Source: Holdemanella sp.
GTDB lineage: Bacteria; Bacillota_I; Bacilli_A; Erysipelotrichales; Erysipelotrichaceae
Length of the DNA stretch: 25,445 nucleotides
Assembly (NCBI GenBank): GCA_021442845.1
Contig: JABUSD010000296.1
Span: 1-25,445 of the forward strand
Direction of reading: 5' to 3'
Below the pieces are notes generated by a model. It saw nothing but the letters and a program-made list of their open reading frames with translations. It was not told the DNA's origin and made no database searches. Each line of letters begins with the position of its first letter. Position 1 is the first letter of the stretch. The position numbers and the translations under genes are program-made. Of the stretch, positions 16,001 through 23,467 are shown piece after piece.

Positions 16001-16557
16001 ATAATCTTTCCATCTTTGATTGTATCGATAGAGGCAAGGCAATATAAATCATATCCTTTATCCACAATGTATTTATGTCCATTCTGGAAAGCTTTTTCTA
16101 CAACAATACCCACACCTTTCAATTCAGCTCCACAAGCTTTGATCAGTGTTTCACACGCCTTGAATGCTTCTCCATTTGCTAAGAAATCATCAATAAACAA
16201 CACCTTATCATTTTCAGAAACAAAATCTCTTTCCATACATACTTCATAGACTTTATTCTTTGTGAATGAGAATACTTTTGTTGTTACTGGATTCATCATT
16301 GTACTAGGCATAGCCTTCTTGATGAATACAAACGGAACATTCATTTTTAATGCTGTAGCAAAGGCAGGAGCAATTCCACTTGTTTCTAATGTGATAATTT
16401 TTGTGATTCCTGCATCTTTATAATGTTCATACAAATCATCTGCCATGGCTGATACCAATTCTACATCTACCTGATGATTTAAAAAGGAATCAATTTTGAT
16501 GATTTTATCATCAATGACTCTTCCTTTTGTCTCAATTGCCTCTTTCAATAATTGCAT
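15988..16557 (-). CDS. xpt: Xanthine phosphoribosyltransferase
   Basis: The 189-residue purine salvage enzyme converts xanthine and PRPP to XMP. It shows the family N-terminus MQLLKEAIETKGRVI, the segment FLNHQVDVELV, and the PRPP-binding loop VLFIDDFLANGEA. Length equals that of Bacillus Xpt. GGAGGG six bases before the ATG sets the start. In Bacillus, xpt is controlled by a guanine riboswitch; the 62 bases upstream here are too short for one, and an extended -10 promoter (TGGTATTAT) is seen instead. Its 3' end overlaps the hydroxyacid dehydrogenase gene. No xanthine permease (pbuX) follows. Confidence 0.95.
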   Translation of the reverse strand: MQLLKEAIETKGRVIDDKIIKIDSFLNHQVDVELVSAMADDLYEHYKDAGITKIITLETSGIAPAFATALKMNVPFVFIKKAMPSTMMNPVTTKVFSFTKNKVYEVCMERDFVSENDKVLFIDDFLANGEAFKACETLIKACGAELKGVGIVVEKAFQNGHKYIVDKGYDLYCLASIDTIKDGKIIWAD

Positions 16558-16592
16558 ACATTACCCTCCACTAATTAAAAAAAGATATCACA

Positions 16593-16601
16593 ATAATACC
16601 A
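16593..16601 (-). promoter_or_regulatory. Extended -10 promoter for xpt
   Basis: Minus strand TGGTATTAT between the asparaginase stop and xpt forms an extended -10 element. Transcription would start about 30 bases before the xpt ATG. The -35 region is weak. Confidence 0.4.
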
Positions 16602-16619
16602 TATGAATAGATTAAAAAA

Positions 16620-17624
16620 CTAGTTATTTTCTTCGAAAAACAACATATCGTGATTAATCGTTTTATAGAACAATTCCATAAAGTCCTTGTCTTTCTGCGC
16701 AAGAGCCCACATTGTCTTGGCAACAACTGCTTCTAGAGTCATATCATATGATTCAGGCAAGTGGAATTCCCTTTTCATAGTCTTCCCAACCTGATAAATA
16801 TCCATATCACTACCTTCATGGGTTACCTGCGTTGCCATGACAACCATCGTTCCTCTTTTTACACAGCGAAGTATCGCTTTATAGAAATTATCCTCTTCAT
16901 AAGATGGAAGGCCACCTACACCAAAGGATTCAATGACAATCGCATCATACATTCCTGATAGCGCCTTTAAAATAGAACCATCAATTCCTGGAATCAGTTT
17001 TAAAAGGAATACATTATCATTTAGTTCATGATAGAAGGTAACTTCATCTTCTTCTTTTTTGTCATCGATATAGAATATAATTCGATGATCTTGAATAACA
17101 GCAATCTGGGGGTAATTGATACTGGAAAACGCATTATAGCTTTTTGATCTTTCCTTCTTTGCACGTGTACCACAGATTACAACACCCCCAAAAACGATAT
17201 TAACACCATGAGCCCGGTCATGGGATGCAAAGCGTAAGCTATCCATTAAGTTTGTACGTGCATCTGTGATATTCAGATCAATTGGTTTCTGTGCTCCAGT
17301 AATCACGATTGGCTTCTTGCTGTTCTGAATCAGATAGGATAGTGCCGCTGCTGTATAAGCCATTGTATCTGTACCATGACAGATGATAAAGCCATCATAG
17401 TCGGAATAGTTCTTTTCGATAATATCTTCAAGAATAATCCATTGTTTCGCATAGATATTTGTACTATCCAGATTAAAAGGCTGTACAACATCCACAGCAC
17501 AGAATTGTTCATATCCTGGCACATAGCTAAGCAGCGCATCCGATTCAATCTGTGGGCATAAGCCATCCTCTGTATATTGGGAAGCAATCGTTCCTCCTGT
17601 GGCAATCATCAATAATCGTTTCAT
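16620..17624 (-). CDS. ansA: L-asparaginase, type I (cytoplasmic)
   Basis: The 334-residue protein belongs to the bacterial asparaginase family. The first catalytic Thr is in ATGGTIAS near the N-terminus, and the second motif is HGTDTMAYTAAALS. The active-site lysine lies in ITGAQKP. There is no signal peptide, so it is cytoplasmic, like AnsA. It hydrolyses asparagine to aspartate and ammonia; related enzymes act on modified asparagine. AGGGG is two bases from the ATG at 17630 and eight from the ATG at 17624, so the inner start is used. It begins 11 bases after the SIS-domain gene and is evidently co-transcribed with it, which hints that the substrate may be a sugar-linked asparagine. Confidence 0.92.
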   Translation of the reverse strand: MKRLLMIATGGTIASQYTEDGLCPQIESDALLSYVPGYEQFCAVDVVQPFNLDSTNIYAKQWIILEDIIEKNYSDYDGFIICHGTDTMAYTAAALSYLIQNSKKPIVITGAQKPIDLNITDARTNLMDSLRFASHDRAHGVNIVFGGVVICGTRAKKERSKSYNAFSSINYPQIAVIQDHRIIFYIDDKKEEDEVTFYHELNDNVFLLKLIPGIDGSILKALSGMYDAIVIESFGVGGLPSYEEDNFYKAILRCVKRGTMVVMATQVTHEGSDMDIYQVGKTMKREFHLPESYDMTLEAVVAKTMWALAQKDKDFMELFYKTINHDMLFFEENN

Positions 17625-17635
17625 ATTCATATCCC

Positions 17636-18694
17636 CTATACTCTAGTAACCATATATCGTGTATAGTCATCGTTGGCATTTCTATTTGGATCCATTCCGT
17701 TTATTTCAGGTACATATGCCGATATAGCCTGAATGCATGCAATAATGGAGAATACAGAAAGTGTATATGGATACTTCCCTACATTTATTACATTATCATC
17801 TGGAATTCCTTCTTCTCCATTTATCATTAATACATGGATATTCTTATCTTTACAGTAATCCATTGTCCTTATCATCATCTCTGTGTCTACTTTTGCATTT
17901 AATAATATGACATAGGATTCTGTATTCAATGATCTGTGCATACCATGTGAAAACTCAACAATATCGCTAAACATCGTTGGAATGCACATTGTTTCCATCA
18001 GTTTTAGCTGTCCTTCCATAGCTGATGCGAAATGAATTCCATTCCCTACTACATAGACATTCGACATACCTTTTCCATATTGATGCTTATTGCACCACTG
18101 TATTGTCCTATCTATCACTTCATTTAATTGAAGCAATTCTCTTTTTATGTCCTTATATATGTCATCTTTTTTATTTGAAGATACATATCCTTTTACAAAT
18201 CCAAGTTCTAATGCAAACAGATATAAAATCAGCAAAGTAGCACTATATCCTTTTGTCTTGGCATTGGAATCTTCATTTCCTATCTGCAGATAATAATGAA
18301 TGTCTCCTATTCTATCGATTGGAGAATTCTTCTCATTGGTAATTGTAATCATCTTATATCCATCTATACTGTCAAGAGCTTCCAGTACCCCTCGACTTGT
18401 TCCTGTCTGTGATATGCCAATAACTGCGGTTGTTGGTTTATCTTCAAGCGAAAAAGACATCCTATTGTGTCTAAAGCCAGATGGTGTATATACATAACAT
18501 CGCACCTTTGCATATTCACTGATTATGGATGCCATTGTATTGCATGCATTATAAGAACTTCCATGCGCAACAAAATAGAATGCCTGTACATCCTTTAACA
18601 ATTCAATATTTTCTTTTACATTATGTTTTTCAAGAAGCTGAATCAAAAGATTCCTTTCTTCTCTCATATACATCCACATACAACTATCAAACAT
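17636..18694 (-). CDS. Double-SIS-domain sugar-phosphate isomerase/deglycase-like protein
   Basis: The 352-residue protein has two SIS domains (about residues 30-165 and 200-340) and lacks the glutaminase domain of GlmS. GSS at 45-47 and SQTGTS at 95-100 would grip a sugar phosphate. The second domain has VVGNGIHFASAMEGQLKLMET, with the SAMEGQLKLMET-type helix seen in GlmS, AgaS and FrlB/FraB relatives. Activities in this group include glucosamine-6-phosphate deamination and cleavage of phosphorylated Amadori compounds (fructoselysine or fructose-asparagine 6-phosphate). A GntR/UTRA regulator precedes it and an asparaginase follows 11 bases later. TATAAT at 18712-18717 gives a possible own promoter. 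The exact reaction is not settled by sequence. Confidence 0.88.
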   Translation of the reverse strand: MFDSCMWMYMREERNLLIQLLEKHNVKENIELLKDVQAFYFVAHGSSYNACNTMASIISEYAKVRCYVYTPSGFRHNRMSFSLEDKPTTAVIGISQTGTSRGVLEALDSIDGYKMITITNEKNSPIDRIGDIHYYLQIGNEDSNAKTKGYSATLLILYLFALELGFVKGYVSSNKKDDIYKDIKRELLQLNEVIDRTIQWCNKHQYGKGMSNVYVVGNGIHFASAMEGQLKLMETMCIPTMFSDIVEFSHGMHRSLNTESYVILLNAKVDTEMMIRTMDYCKDKNIHVLMINGEEGIPDDNVINVGKYPYTLSVFSIIACIQAISAYVPEINGMDPNRNANDDYTRYMVTRV

Positions 18695-18738
18695 ATCTCT
18701 ACCTTAGATTCATTATATATCAAAAAAGAGCAAAAACT

Positions 18739-19470
18739 CTAACGAATCTTCACTCTTGCGTTATAACAGAAGCTGGTATATTTTGGATCGTGATAAGACT
18801 TGGTATACTCTACCGGGTTATCCATGGAGTCATATCCCTTATAGTAGAATACAAACATCTTCTTCTTTGATTCCATCTTCATTAGATCTAAATATTCAAA
18901 TGGGAGCACATCAATATGAAGGGTTGATTCCATAATTGTTGGATAATGATTTAAATCCCGCATATAGTCATATAAGGATTCATTCACAAAGTCAAAGCGT
19001 TCGGCATCCCTAAATATACTGCAGGGAATATATGTTTCCTGCAAGGCATAAGGTCGATCATTAATCAAAGATACACGAATAATTTCATAGACTTCTTTTT
19101 CATTGGGATATTCTTCCTTAATATCCCCTTCACAAGGAATTTTTGACATAGATACTAGAATTCTAGATGACTTCATTCCCATCTGGCGAATCTGCATTCC
19201 TAAAGAACACATCGTCTCTTTTCCTAATTCGATCTTCTTTTCAATCTTAGGAATTTTTAGAACATAAGTCCCTTTCCCGCGATAGGAAGCTACAATGCCT
19301 TCCTGTTCAAGATGTTTCAAGGCATTACGGACGGTCATACGATTGATGCCATACCGCTGTGACATTGTTCTCTCAGAATCGAGTCGATCTCCTATCTGGA
19401 TATCGCCATCAACAATTTTCTTTTTGATGCTATCCATAAGCTGTTCATAGATCTTAGTTGCCTGAGCCAT
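18739..19470 (-). CDS. GntR family (HutC subfamily) regulator with UTRA domain
   Basis: The 243-residue protein pairs an N-terminal GntR winged helix (about residues 5-70, with RLDSERTMSQRYGINRMTVR and GTYV at the wing) with a C-terminal UTRA ligand-binding domain (about 85-235). UTRA domains sense small molecules such as sugar phosphates. The ATG at 19470 starts MAQATKIYEQL, a normal GntR opening; the frame stays open upstream within the preceding gene, whose last 17 bases it overlaps. It lies directly upstream of the SIS and asparaginase genes, which are its likely targets. Its companion upstream is a second UTRA protein without a DNA-binding domain. Confidence 0.93.
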   Translation of the reverse strand: MAQATKIYEQLMDSIKKKIVDGDIQIGDRLDSERTMSQRYGINRMTVRNALKHLEQEGIVASYRGKGTYVLKIPKIEKKIELGKETMCSLGMQIRQMGMKSSRILVSMSKIPCEGDIKEEYPNEKEVYEIIRVSLINDRPYALQETYIPCSIFRDAERFDFVNESLYDYMRDLNHYPTIMESTLHIDVLPFEYLDLMKMESKKKMFVFYYKGYDSMDNPVEYTKSYHDPKYTSFCYNARVKIR

Positions 19471-19984
19471 TGTTTCCCACACTCCTAATTCTATATAAAG
19501 TGGAAATGTTTGAACTTTCAAAATATTCAAAGATTCTATCTTCCCCTTCAAAGCTTACCAGTCCCTTATACAACAGGATTTCTTCCTCATCTGTCAGTTC
19601 CAGATATTTCTTTTCTGTTTCATTGGCATTTACAATCAGCATTTCTTCCTTTGTCGTCATATAATTAATATTCTTTTTTTCAGATATCAATCTGTATAAG
19701 TCAAAGGAAGTATATTCCTTATCTTCTAGATCCATCAGCTGTTCCATATCGATATAATATTTGTTGTAAGCTATAGGATGATTTCCTACACGAACCAATT
19801 CGCTAGAGCAATATACCCTAGATGTAAGTGGAACACCTAAACGCTTGCTGATATAGTAATTTGCTTCGACGATTCCATGTTCAAGGATTTCGATTTCTAC
19901 ATCTCCATATTTCTGGGCAAGAAGATTTGTGACTAACGGAGAACAATTTAAATCTCGCTGGATAAATACATCTTCTCTGTTCAT
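19454..19984 (-). CDS. Stand-alone UTRA-domain protein lacking a DNA-binding domain
   Basis: The 176-residue protein reads as a UTRA effector-binding domain. VPLTSRVYCSSELVRVGNHP, YNKYYI, a VNANETEKKYLEL segment and EDRIFEYFESSNISTLYRIR follow the usual order of that domain. The first 25 residues (MNREDVFIQRDLNCSPLV...) are too short for, and unlike, a GntR winged helix. GGAG six bases before the ATG at 19984, overlapping the upstream stop codon, shows it is translated as its own gene. The upstream frame is an intact carboxypeptidase, so no HTH remnant precedes it. It overlaps the full GntR gene by 17 bases and may form mixed dimers with it or act as a ligand sink; both are inference. Confidence 0.8.
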   Translation of the reverse strand: MNREDVFIQRDLNCSPLVTNLLAQKYGDVEIEILEHGIVEANYYISKRLGVPLTSRVYCSSELVRVGNHPIAYNKYYIDMEQLMDLEDKEYTSFDLYRLISEKKNINYMTTKEEMLIVNANETEKKYLELTDEEEILLYKGLVSFEGEDRIFEYFESSNISTLYRIRSVGNNGSGN

Positions 19985-19994
19985 AGTTTGCTCC

Positions 19995-21284
19995 TTATGA
20001 CTGGATAGCCAGAGAATAATCAAATCCATTCTCTAAGATATATTCTTCCAATGTCAAATTATCTTCATACATCTCTTCCGCTATCTCTTTACCCACATAG
20101 CGAATATGCCAAGGTTCACATTCTACACCCGTAATATTTTCCTTGCTCTCCGGATAGCGAAGGATAAATCCATATTTATGTGCATTCTTCTTGAGCCATT
20201 TGAATTCATCCGTATCTCCAAATGAATAATGCTCACCAATCAACACACTATAGCTTGTTAGATCCAAAGACGTTCCTAGCTGATGCTCAGAACATCCAGC
20301 TGGCAAACAATATTTTTTTATATATGCATATCCATATTCTTTTACATAAGCATCATATAATGCATCCTGATCGGCATAAGAGCGATAGGAACTTGTTACC
20401 ACCAGTTGAAGATCTTTCTTTTCGGCAGCTGCAACCATCTTTTCATATGCTTTTGCCGCTTCTTTTCTTAAGGATGGAGCAGGTGTACCATATGCATATA
20501 ACACATCTGGTTCCACTAAATCTTTCGGTTCGTAATCCTGTTTTAAATTATAGTCTTCCTTGACAAGCACACTTTTACTCTGTTCAGGATCTACAATAAC
20601 ATATTCTCTATCCAGCTGCTTTGAGGAATTCACATTTCGATAGGAAACTTCCATAATCGCTTCTTCTGGTGTTTTCGCATCCGTCTGGATATAGTCCTCA
20701 ATATCACGGATAATACAATATGGAATGTTCAGGTATGGCTTTGCCTCCTCATATTCAATCTCATGGTCGACTAGAAGCCTGAATTCAGAAACGGATACAG
20801 TATCCATAAACTTCCTGCAGGTTTCCATATCATATCCAAGTTCCTGCAGTTTAGGAAAGATTGTATAGAAACCATCAATATATGTTACAACCGTTGCGAC
20901 ATCAGGATATGTCTTCTTCAGAAGGTAATAATCATAGTAATGACCATCATTTTCAATTTCTTCCCAGTCTTCCATATTAATCGCATCTTTAAGCTTCAGA
21001 TAATCAGATATATCTCCGTCCTTGCTTTTGATTAGTAAACCTGCATCATGGAATGTATATCCCTTCATCATTAGACGAAGCCTTTGCCGATTCGAAAACC
21101 CAAGAAATAGCGCAATAACCAGAGTGACAATTAAGATTATGTTTCGATTGCGATAATACGTCTTTGAATGTTTCTTCTTTTTTCGCTTTTGTTTATTCTT
21201 TACCGGTAAATTACTGACTTGTTTCTTCTTTCTTTTTTTTGGTAAAAAACGAAGTCTTCGTTTCGGCTTTTTCTTATTTTCCAT
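19995..21284 (-). CDS. Membrane-anchored M15 family D,D-carboxypeptidase (VanY-like)
   Basis: The 429-residue protein has a very basic cytoplasmic tail (residues 1-48, rich in Lys/Arg), one membrane helix (about 49-63) and a long extracytoplasmic region. The C-terminal M15B/VanY zinc peptidase domain (about 265-410) has ligands H334 and D341 in SEHQLGTSLDL and H393 in EPWHIRYVG, with SSYRS before them. Such enzymes trim the terminal D-Ala of peptidoglycan stem peptides. Residues 70-260 have no domain I recognise. AAAGGAG before the ATG at 21284 fixes the start; upstream in-frame codons lie in the promoter. Its stop codon overlaps the ribosome site of the UTRA gene, so it heads that run of genes. 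Confidence 0.9.
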   Translation of the reverse strand: MENKKKPKRRLRFLPKKRKKKQVSNLPVKNKQKRKKKKHSKTYYRNRNIILIVTLVIALFLGFSNRQRLRLMMKGYTFHDAGLLIKSKDGDISDYLKLKDAINMEDWEEIENDGHYYDYYLLKKTYPDVATVVTYIDGFYTIFPKLQELGYDMETCRKFMDTVSVSEFRLLVDHEIEYEEAKPYLNIPYCIIRDIEDYIQTDAKTPEEAIMEVSYRNVNSSKQLDREYVIVDPEQSKSVLVKEDYNLKQDYEPKDLVEPDVLYAYGTPAPSLRKEAAKAYEKMVAAAEKKDLQLVVTSSYRSYADQDALYDAYVKEYGYAYIKKYCLPAGCSEHQLGTSLDLTSYSVLIGEHYSFGDTDEFKWLKKNAHKYGFILRYPESKENITGVECEPWHIRYVGKEIAEEMYEDNLTLEEYILENGFDYSLAIQS

Positions 21285-21300
21285 AAGTCTCCTTTTAACT

Positions 21301-21326
21301 GGTATATATACAAGACAAGTATACCA
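21301..21326 (-). promoter_or_regulatory. Extended -10 promoter with inverted repeat before the VanY-like gene
   Basis: Minus strand TGGTATACT (21318-21326) is an extended -10 element. GGTATA (21301-21306) and TATACC (21320-21325) form an inverted repeat with a 13-base gap, and the second arm overlaps the -10. GTATATATAC at 21302-21311 is itself a perfect palindrome. HutC-type GntR proteins often bind GT/AC-bounded palindromes of this kind, so this is a candidate operator for the GntR protein encoded downstream. Confidence 0.4.
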
Positions 21327-21346
21327 CTGCTTTGTTTGTAACAAAA

Positions 21347-21375
21347 TTGAAATAATACTTTTTTATATATATAAT
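21347..21375 (+). promoter_or_regulatory. Promoter for ridA
   Basis: TTGAAA at 21347-21352, a 17-base spacer and TATAAT at 21370-21375. The ridA ATG is at 21402 with AAAGGAG between. Confidence 0.7.
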
Positions 21376-21401
21376 CAGTATAGATAAAGGAGATATGTCA
21401 T

Positions 21402-21770
21402 ATGAAAATTATTTCTACAAACAATGCACCAGCTGCAATCGGTCCTTATTCACAGGCTATTATTACTGGAAACCTTGTATATGGGTCTGGACAGATTCCT
21501 GTAGATCCAGCAACAGGAAATATTCCGGAAGGAATTGAAGCACAAACTCACCAGAGCTGTAAAAATGTTAAAGCTTTAATGGAAGCAGCGGGAACAAGCA
21601 TGGAAAACGTTGTTAAGACAACTTGTTTTTTGGCTGACATTGCTGATTTTGCTGCATTCAACGCGGTTTATGCTCAATACTTCGTATCAAAACCAGCTAG
21701 AAGCTGTGTCGCTGCTAAAGACCTTCCAAAAGGGGTTCTTTGCGAAATCGAAGCTATCGCTGAAATCTAG
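21402..21770 (+). CDS. ridA: RidA family enamine/imine deaminase
   Basis: RidA hydrolyses reactive 2-aminoacrylate and other enamine/imine intermediates released by PLP-dependent dehydratases, protecting PLP enzymes. The 122-residue protein shows the family order: APAAIGPYSQA, YGSGQIPVDPATG, the catalytic arginine in KPARSCVAA, and CEIEAIA at the C-terminus. Length is normal. It has its own promoter and a strong terminator, and lies divergent from the VanY-like gene. It may serve the PLP lyase at 5623, but there is no direct link. Confidence 0.95.
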   Translation: MKIISTNNAPAAIGPYSQAIITGNLVYGSGQIPVDPATGNIPEGIEAQTHQSCKNVKALMEAAGTSMENVVKTTCFLADIADFAAFNAVYAQYFVSKPARSCVAAKDLPKGVLCEIEAIAEI

Positions 21771-21794
21771 ACAGGTGACCCTGTCTATTTTTTT
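21768..21794 (+). terminator. Intrinsic terminator of ridA
   Basis: TAGACAGG pairs with CCTGTCTA around a four-base loop and is followed by seven T. The first base triplet of the stem is the ridA stop codon. The roughly 230 bases that follow, to 22027, show no gene or structure I can support. Confidence 0.9.
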
Positions 21795-22027
21795 GTTTAA
21801 TCTGAATAGTATTGTTTTGTTTTATAGACCACTATCTTCATGTTACTATTCTAGTTTTATGCAGATAGCACAATTTATTTCGTATTGTAATGTAACAAAT
21901 TGTATTTGTAAATCTATCAAAACTCTGCTATGTTTAAGTTGCCATTGTAATAGATTATGATTCTCTATACACAACTTCATCTAAACTTTCTCCAACTTTC
22001 CGGTTTATAGCAGTTCATAATCAACAG

Positions 22028-22053
22028 AAAAAGACAAGTCACCTTGTCTTTTT
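22028..22053. terminator. Intrinsic terminator after the TatD-like gene
   Basis: An 11-base stem, AAAAAGACAAG against CTTGTCTTTTT, with a four-base loop overlaps the last codons and stop of the minus-strand TatD-family gene. The A/T ends of the stem supply a U-tract. This closes the TPP-riboswitch operon. Confidence 0.85.
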
Positions 22054-22728
22054 TTCTATCTCATAGAAGTTCTTATCGAGTTGAATTTCCATCTCTGCAA
22101 AGGGCATGTTTTTGATTTTTGAAATTGCACCTATACTCTTTGTAAGTGCATCTAAATACGATACATCTTCTTCTTTGCATCCATATGCCCAGGCAATCGC
22201 CTCTATGCCATCACTTTCCAGCAGTAATTTATCTAAAGGACATTTTCTACATACTTCATTGACCGCTTCATCTATTTCAATGGATGGACCGATTGTGAAA
22301 TAACATCCTAAATCTATATATTCCTGTATCATTTCCTTACTAGAATGCCAATGAACAATATATGTATTTGGATATTTACAGATATAGGAATATGCTTCTT
22401 TTTCCATTCCCTTTAAATGAAGAATCACAGGTTTATGTAATTTACATGCTAATTTCAACTGCTTTTCAAATATATTTTTTTGAAGTGTTAAATCGGTTGA
22501 ACACCATGTATTATCCAATCCAATTTCACCAATCATATCTGCCTTCTCTAAACAAGGAAGCATTGCATCATACTCTGTACAATCCACATACCATGGGTGA
22601 ATGCCTGCACTTACAATATAATCATATTCTCTTAAACGATTATATTCTTCTGGACTGGATGCATTGACAATCCCTTTTAAGGAATACTTCAATAAAGGAT
22701 CACTCATATGAAAATGAGCATCATGCAT
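22039..22728 (-). CDS. Divergent TatD-family metal-dependent hydrolase in a TPP-riboswitch operon
   Basis: The 229-residue protein has the TatD amidohydrolase-fold metal ligands: H5 and H7 in HDAHFH, E68 in IGEIGLD, H104 in VILHLKG, H126 in VHWHSS, and D173 in LLLESDG. AGIHPWY also fits. It departs from ordinary TatD: HLKG replaces the usual HSR/HCR and HWHSS replaces HCFSG, and it is about 25 residues shorter. GGTG six bases before the ATG at 22728 sets the start, although a GTG lies at 22737. It overlaps the end of the ABC ATPase gene by eight bases, so it is co-translated with the thiamine-precursor transporter. A role in processing the imported pyrimidine is possible; a DNase role is the alternative. 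Confidence 0.87.
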   Translation of the reverse strand: MHDAHFHMSDPLLKYSLKGIVNASSPEEYNRLREYDYIVSAGIHPWYVDCTEYDAMLPCLEKADMIGEIGLDNTWCSTDLTLQKNIFEKQLKLACKLHKPVILHLKGMEKEAYSYICKYPNTYIVHWHSSKEMIQEYIDLGCYFTIGPSIEIDEAVNEVCRKCPLDKLLLESDGIEAIAWAYGCKEEDVSYLDALTKSIGAISKIKNMPFAEMEIQLDKNFYEIEKKTR

Positions 22729-23458
22729 TGTTTTCACCTTTTAATAATTCAAAGATTTCCTTTTTTAATTCGCCCTGGCCAAATAACCAGTCTCTATTTT
22801 TTTCAATAGAGGAAAGATCAATTTCCTTGATAATGCGAGATGGCTTATTGGAAAGAATCAGAATTCGATCTGCCAGATATAAGGCTTCATCAATATCATG
22901 CGTAACCAGTAGATTCGTACGGTTATATTCCTTTCTTAAATTCAATAGCCAATCCTGCATATCATTTCTTGTGATGACATCCAATGCTCCAAAAGGTTCA
23001 TCCAGCAGTAAAATCTCTGCCTTGCATAGAGCCGTTCTTAGAAAGGCTGCTCTTTGTCGCATACCACCGGATAGCTGGGAAGGATATGCATCCTGATAGC
23101 CATCTAAACCAAATCGTTTGAATTCCTGTTTTGCCTGCTCAACGGCTTCTTTTCTATTTCCATTAATCTGTCCATATAGCGTAACATTATCTAGAATCGT
23201 CTTCCATGGAAGCAGCAAATCACTTTGTGGCATATATGAAAAATGATTGCTGATTCCTTTAACTTCTTTATTATCAACTGTTACTATGCAACTATCTGCG
23301 ACTAACAAACCCGCTAATATATTCAGAATTGTTGATTTCCCACATCCACTAGGTCCTAGAATCGCAACAAATTCTCCATCCTTTACATCAAACTCGATAT
23401 GATTCAAAATTAAAGAATTATCAAAGGAAAGGCATAAATCTTTAACTTGTAATTTCAT
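22721..23458 (-). CDS. thiZ: ABC transporter ATPase, thiamine-precursor uptake (ThiZ-like)
   Basis: The 245-residue ATPase has Walker A GPSGCGKST (residues 35-43), the Q-loop at YMPQSDLLLPW, the signature LSGGMRQR (129-136), Walker B LLLDEPFGALD with D153/E154, and switch histidine H187. It groups with nitrate/sulfonate/taurine-type (SsuB/TauB-like) ATPases, as ThiZ does. AGGAG directly abuts the ATG at 23464 but lies six bases from the ATG at 23458, so the inner start is chosen. It energises the permease and lipoprotein encoded just upstream. The operon is headed by a TPP riboswitch, which supports assignment to thiamine-precursor import. Confidence 0.92.
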   Translation of the reverse strand: MKLQVKDLCLSFDNSLILNHIEFDVKDGEFVAILGPSGCGKSTILNILAGLLVADSCIVTVDNKEVKGISNHFSYMPQSDLLLPWKTILDNVTLYGQINGNRKEAVEQAKQEFKRFGLDGYQDAYPSQLSGGMRQRAAFLRTALCKAEILLLDEPFGALDVITRNDMQDWLLNLRKEYNRTNLLVTHDIDEALYLADRILILSNKPSRIIKEIDLSSIEKNRDWLFGQGELKKEIFELLKGENNA

Positions 23459-23467
23459 GAACATCTC

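Noticed and set aside
16558..16619. Guanine riboswitch before xpt
   Set aside because: Only 62 bases are available and none of the purine-aptamer core segments is present.
18717..18745. Terminator between the GntR and SIS genes
   Set aside because: Only AGAG/CTCT can pair, followed by a T run. A four-base stem is too weak to claim, and the genes are likely co-transcribed at least in part.
19454..19984. Frameshifted or decayed GntR regulator
   Set aside because: The frame is intact with a good ribosome site, and the DNA upstream is an intact carboxypeptidase gene, so no displaced winged helix is visible.
21795..22027. Small RNA or gene in the gap between ridA and the TatD-like gene
   Set aside because: No convincing promoter-terminator pair of its own, conserved-looking structure or coding frame could be found by eye.
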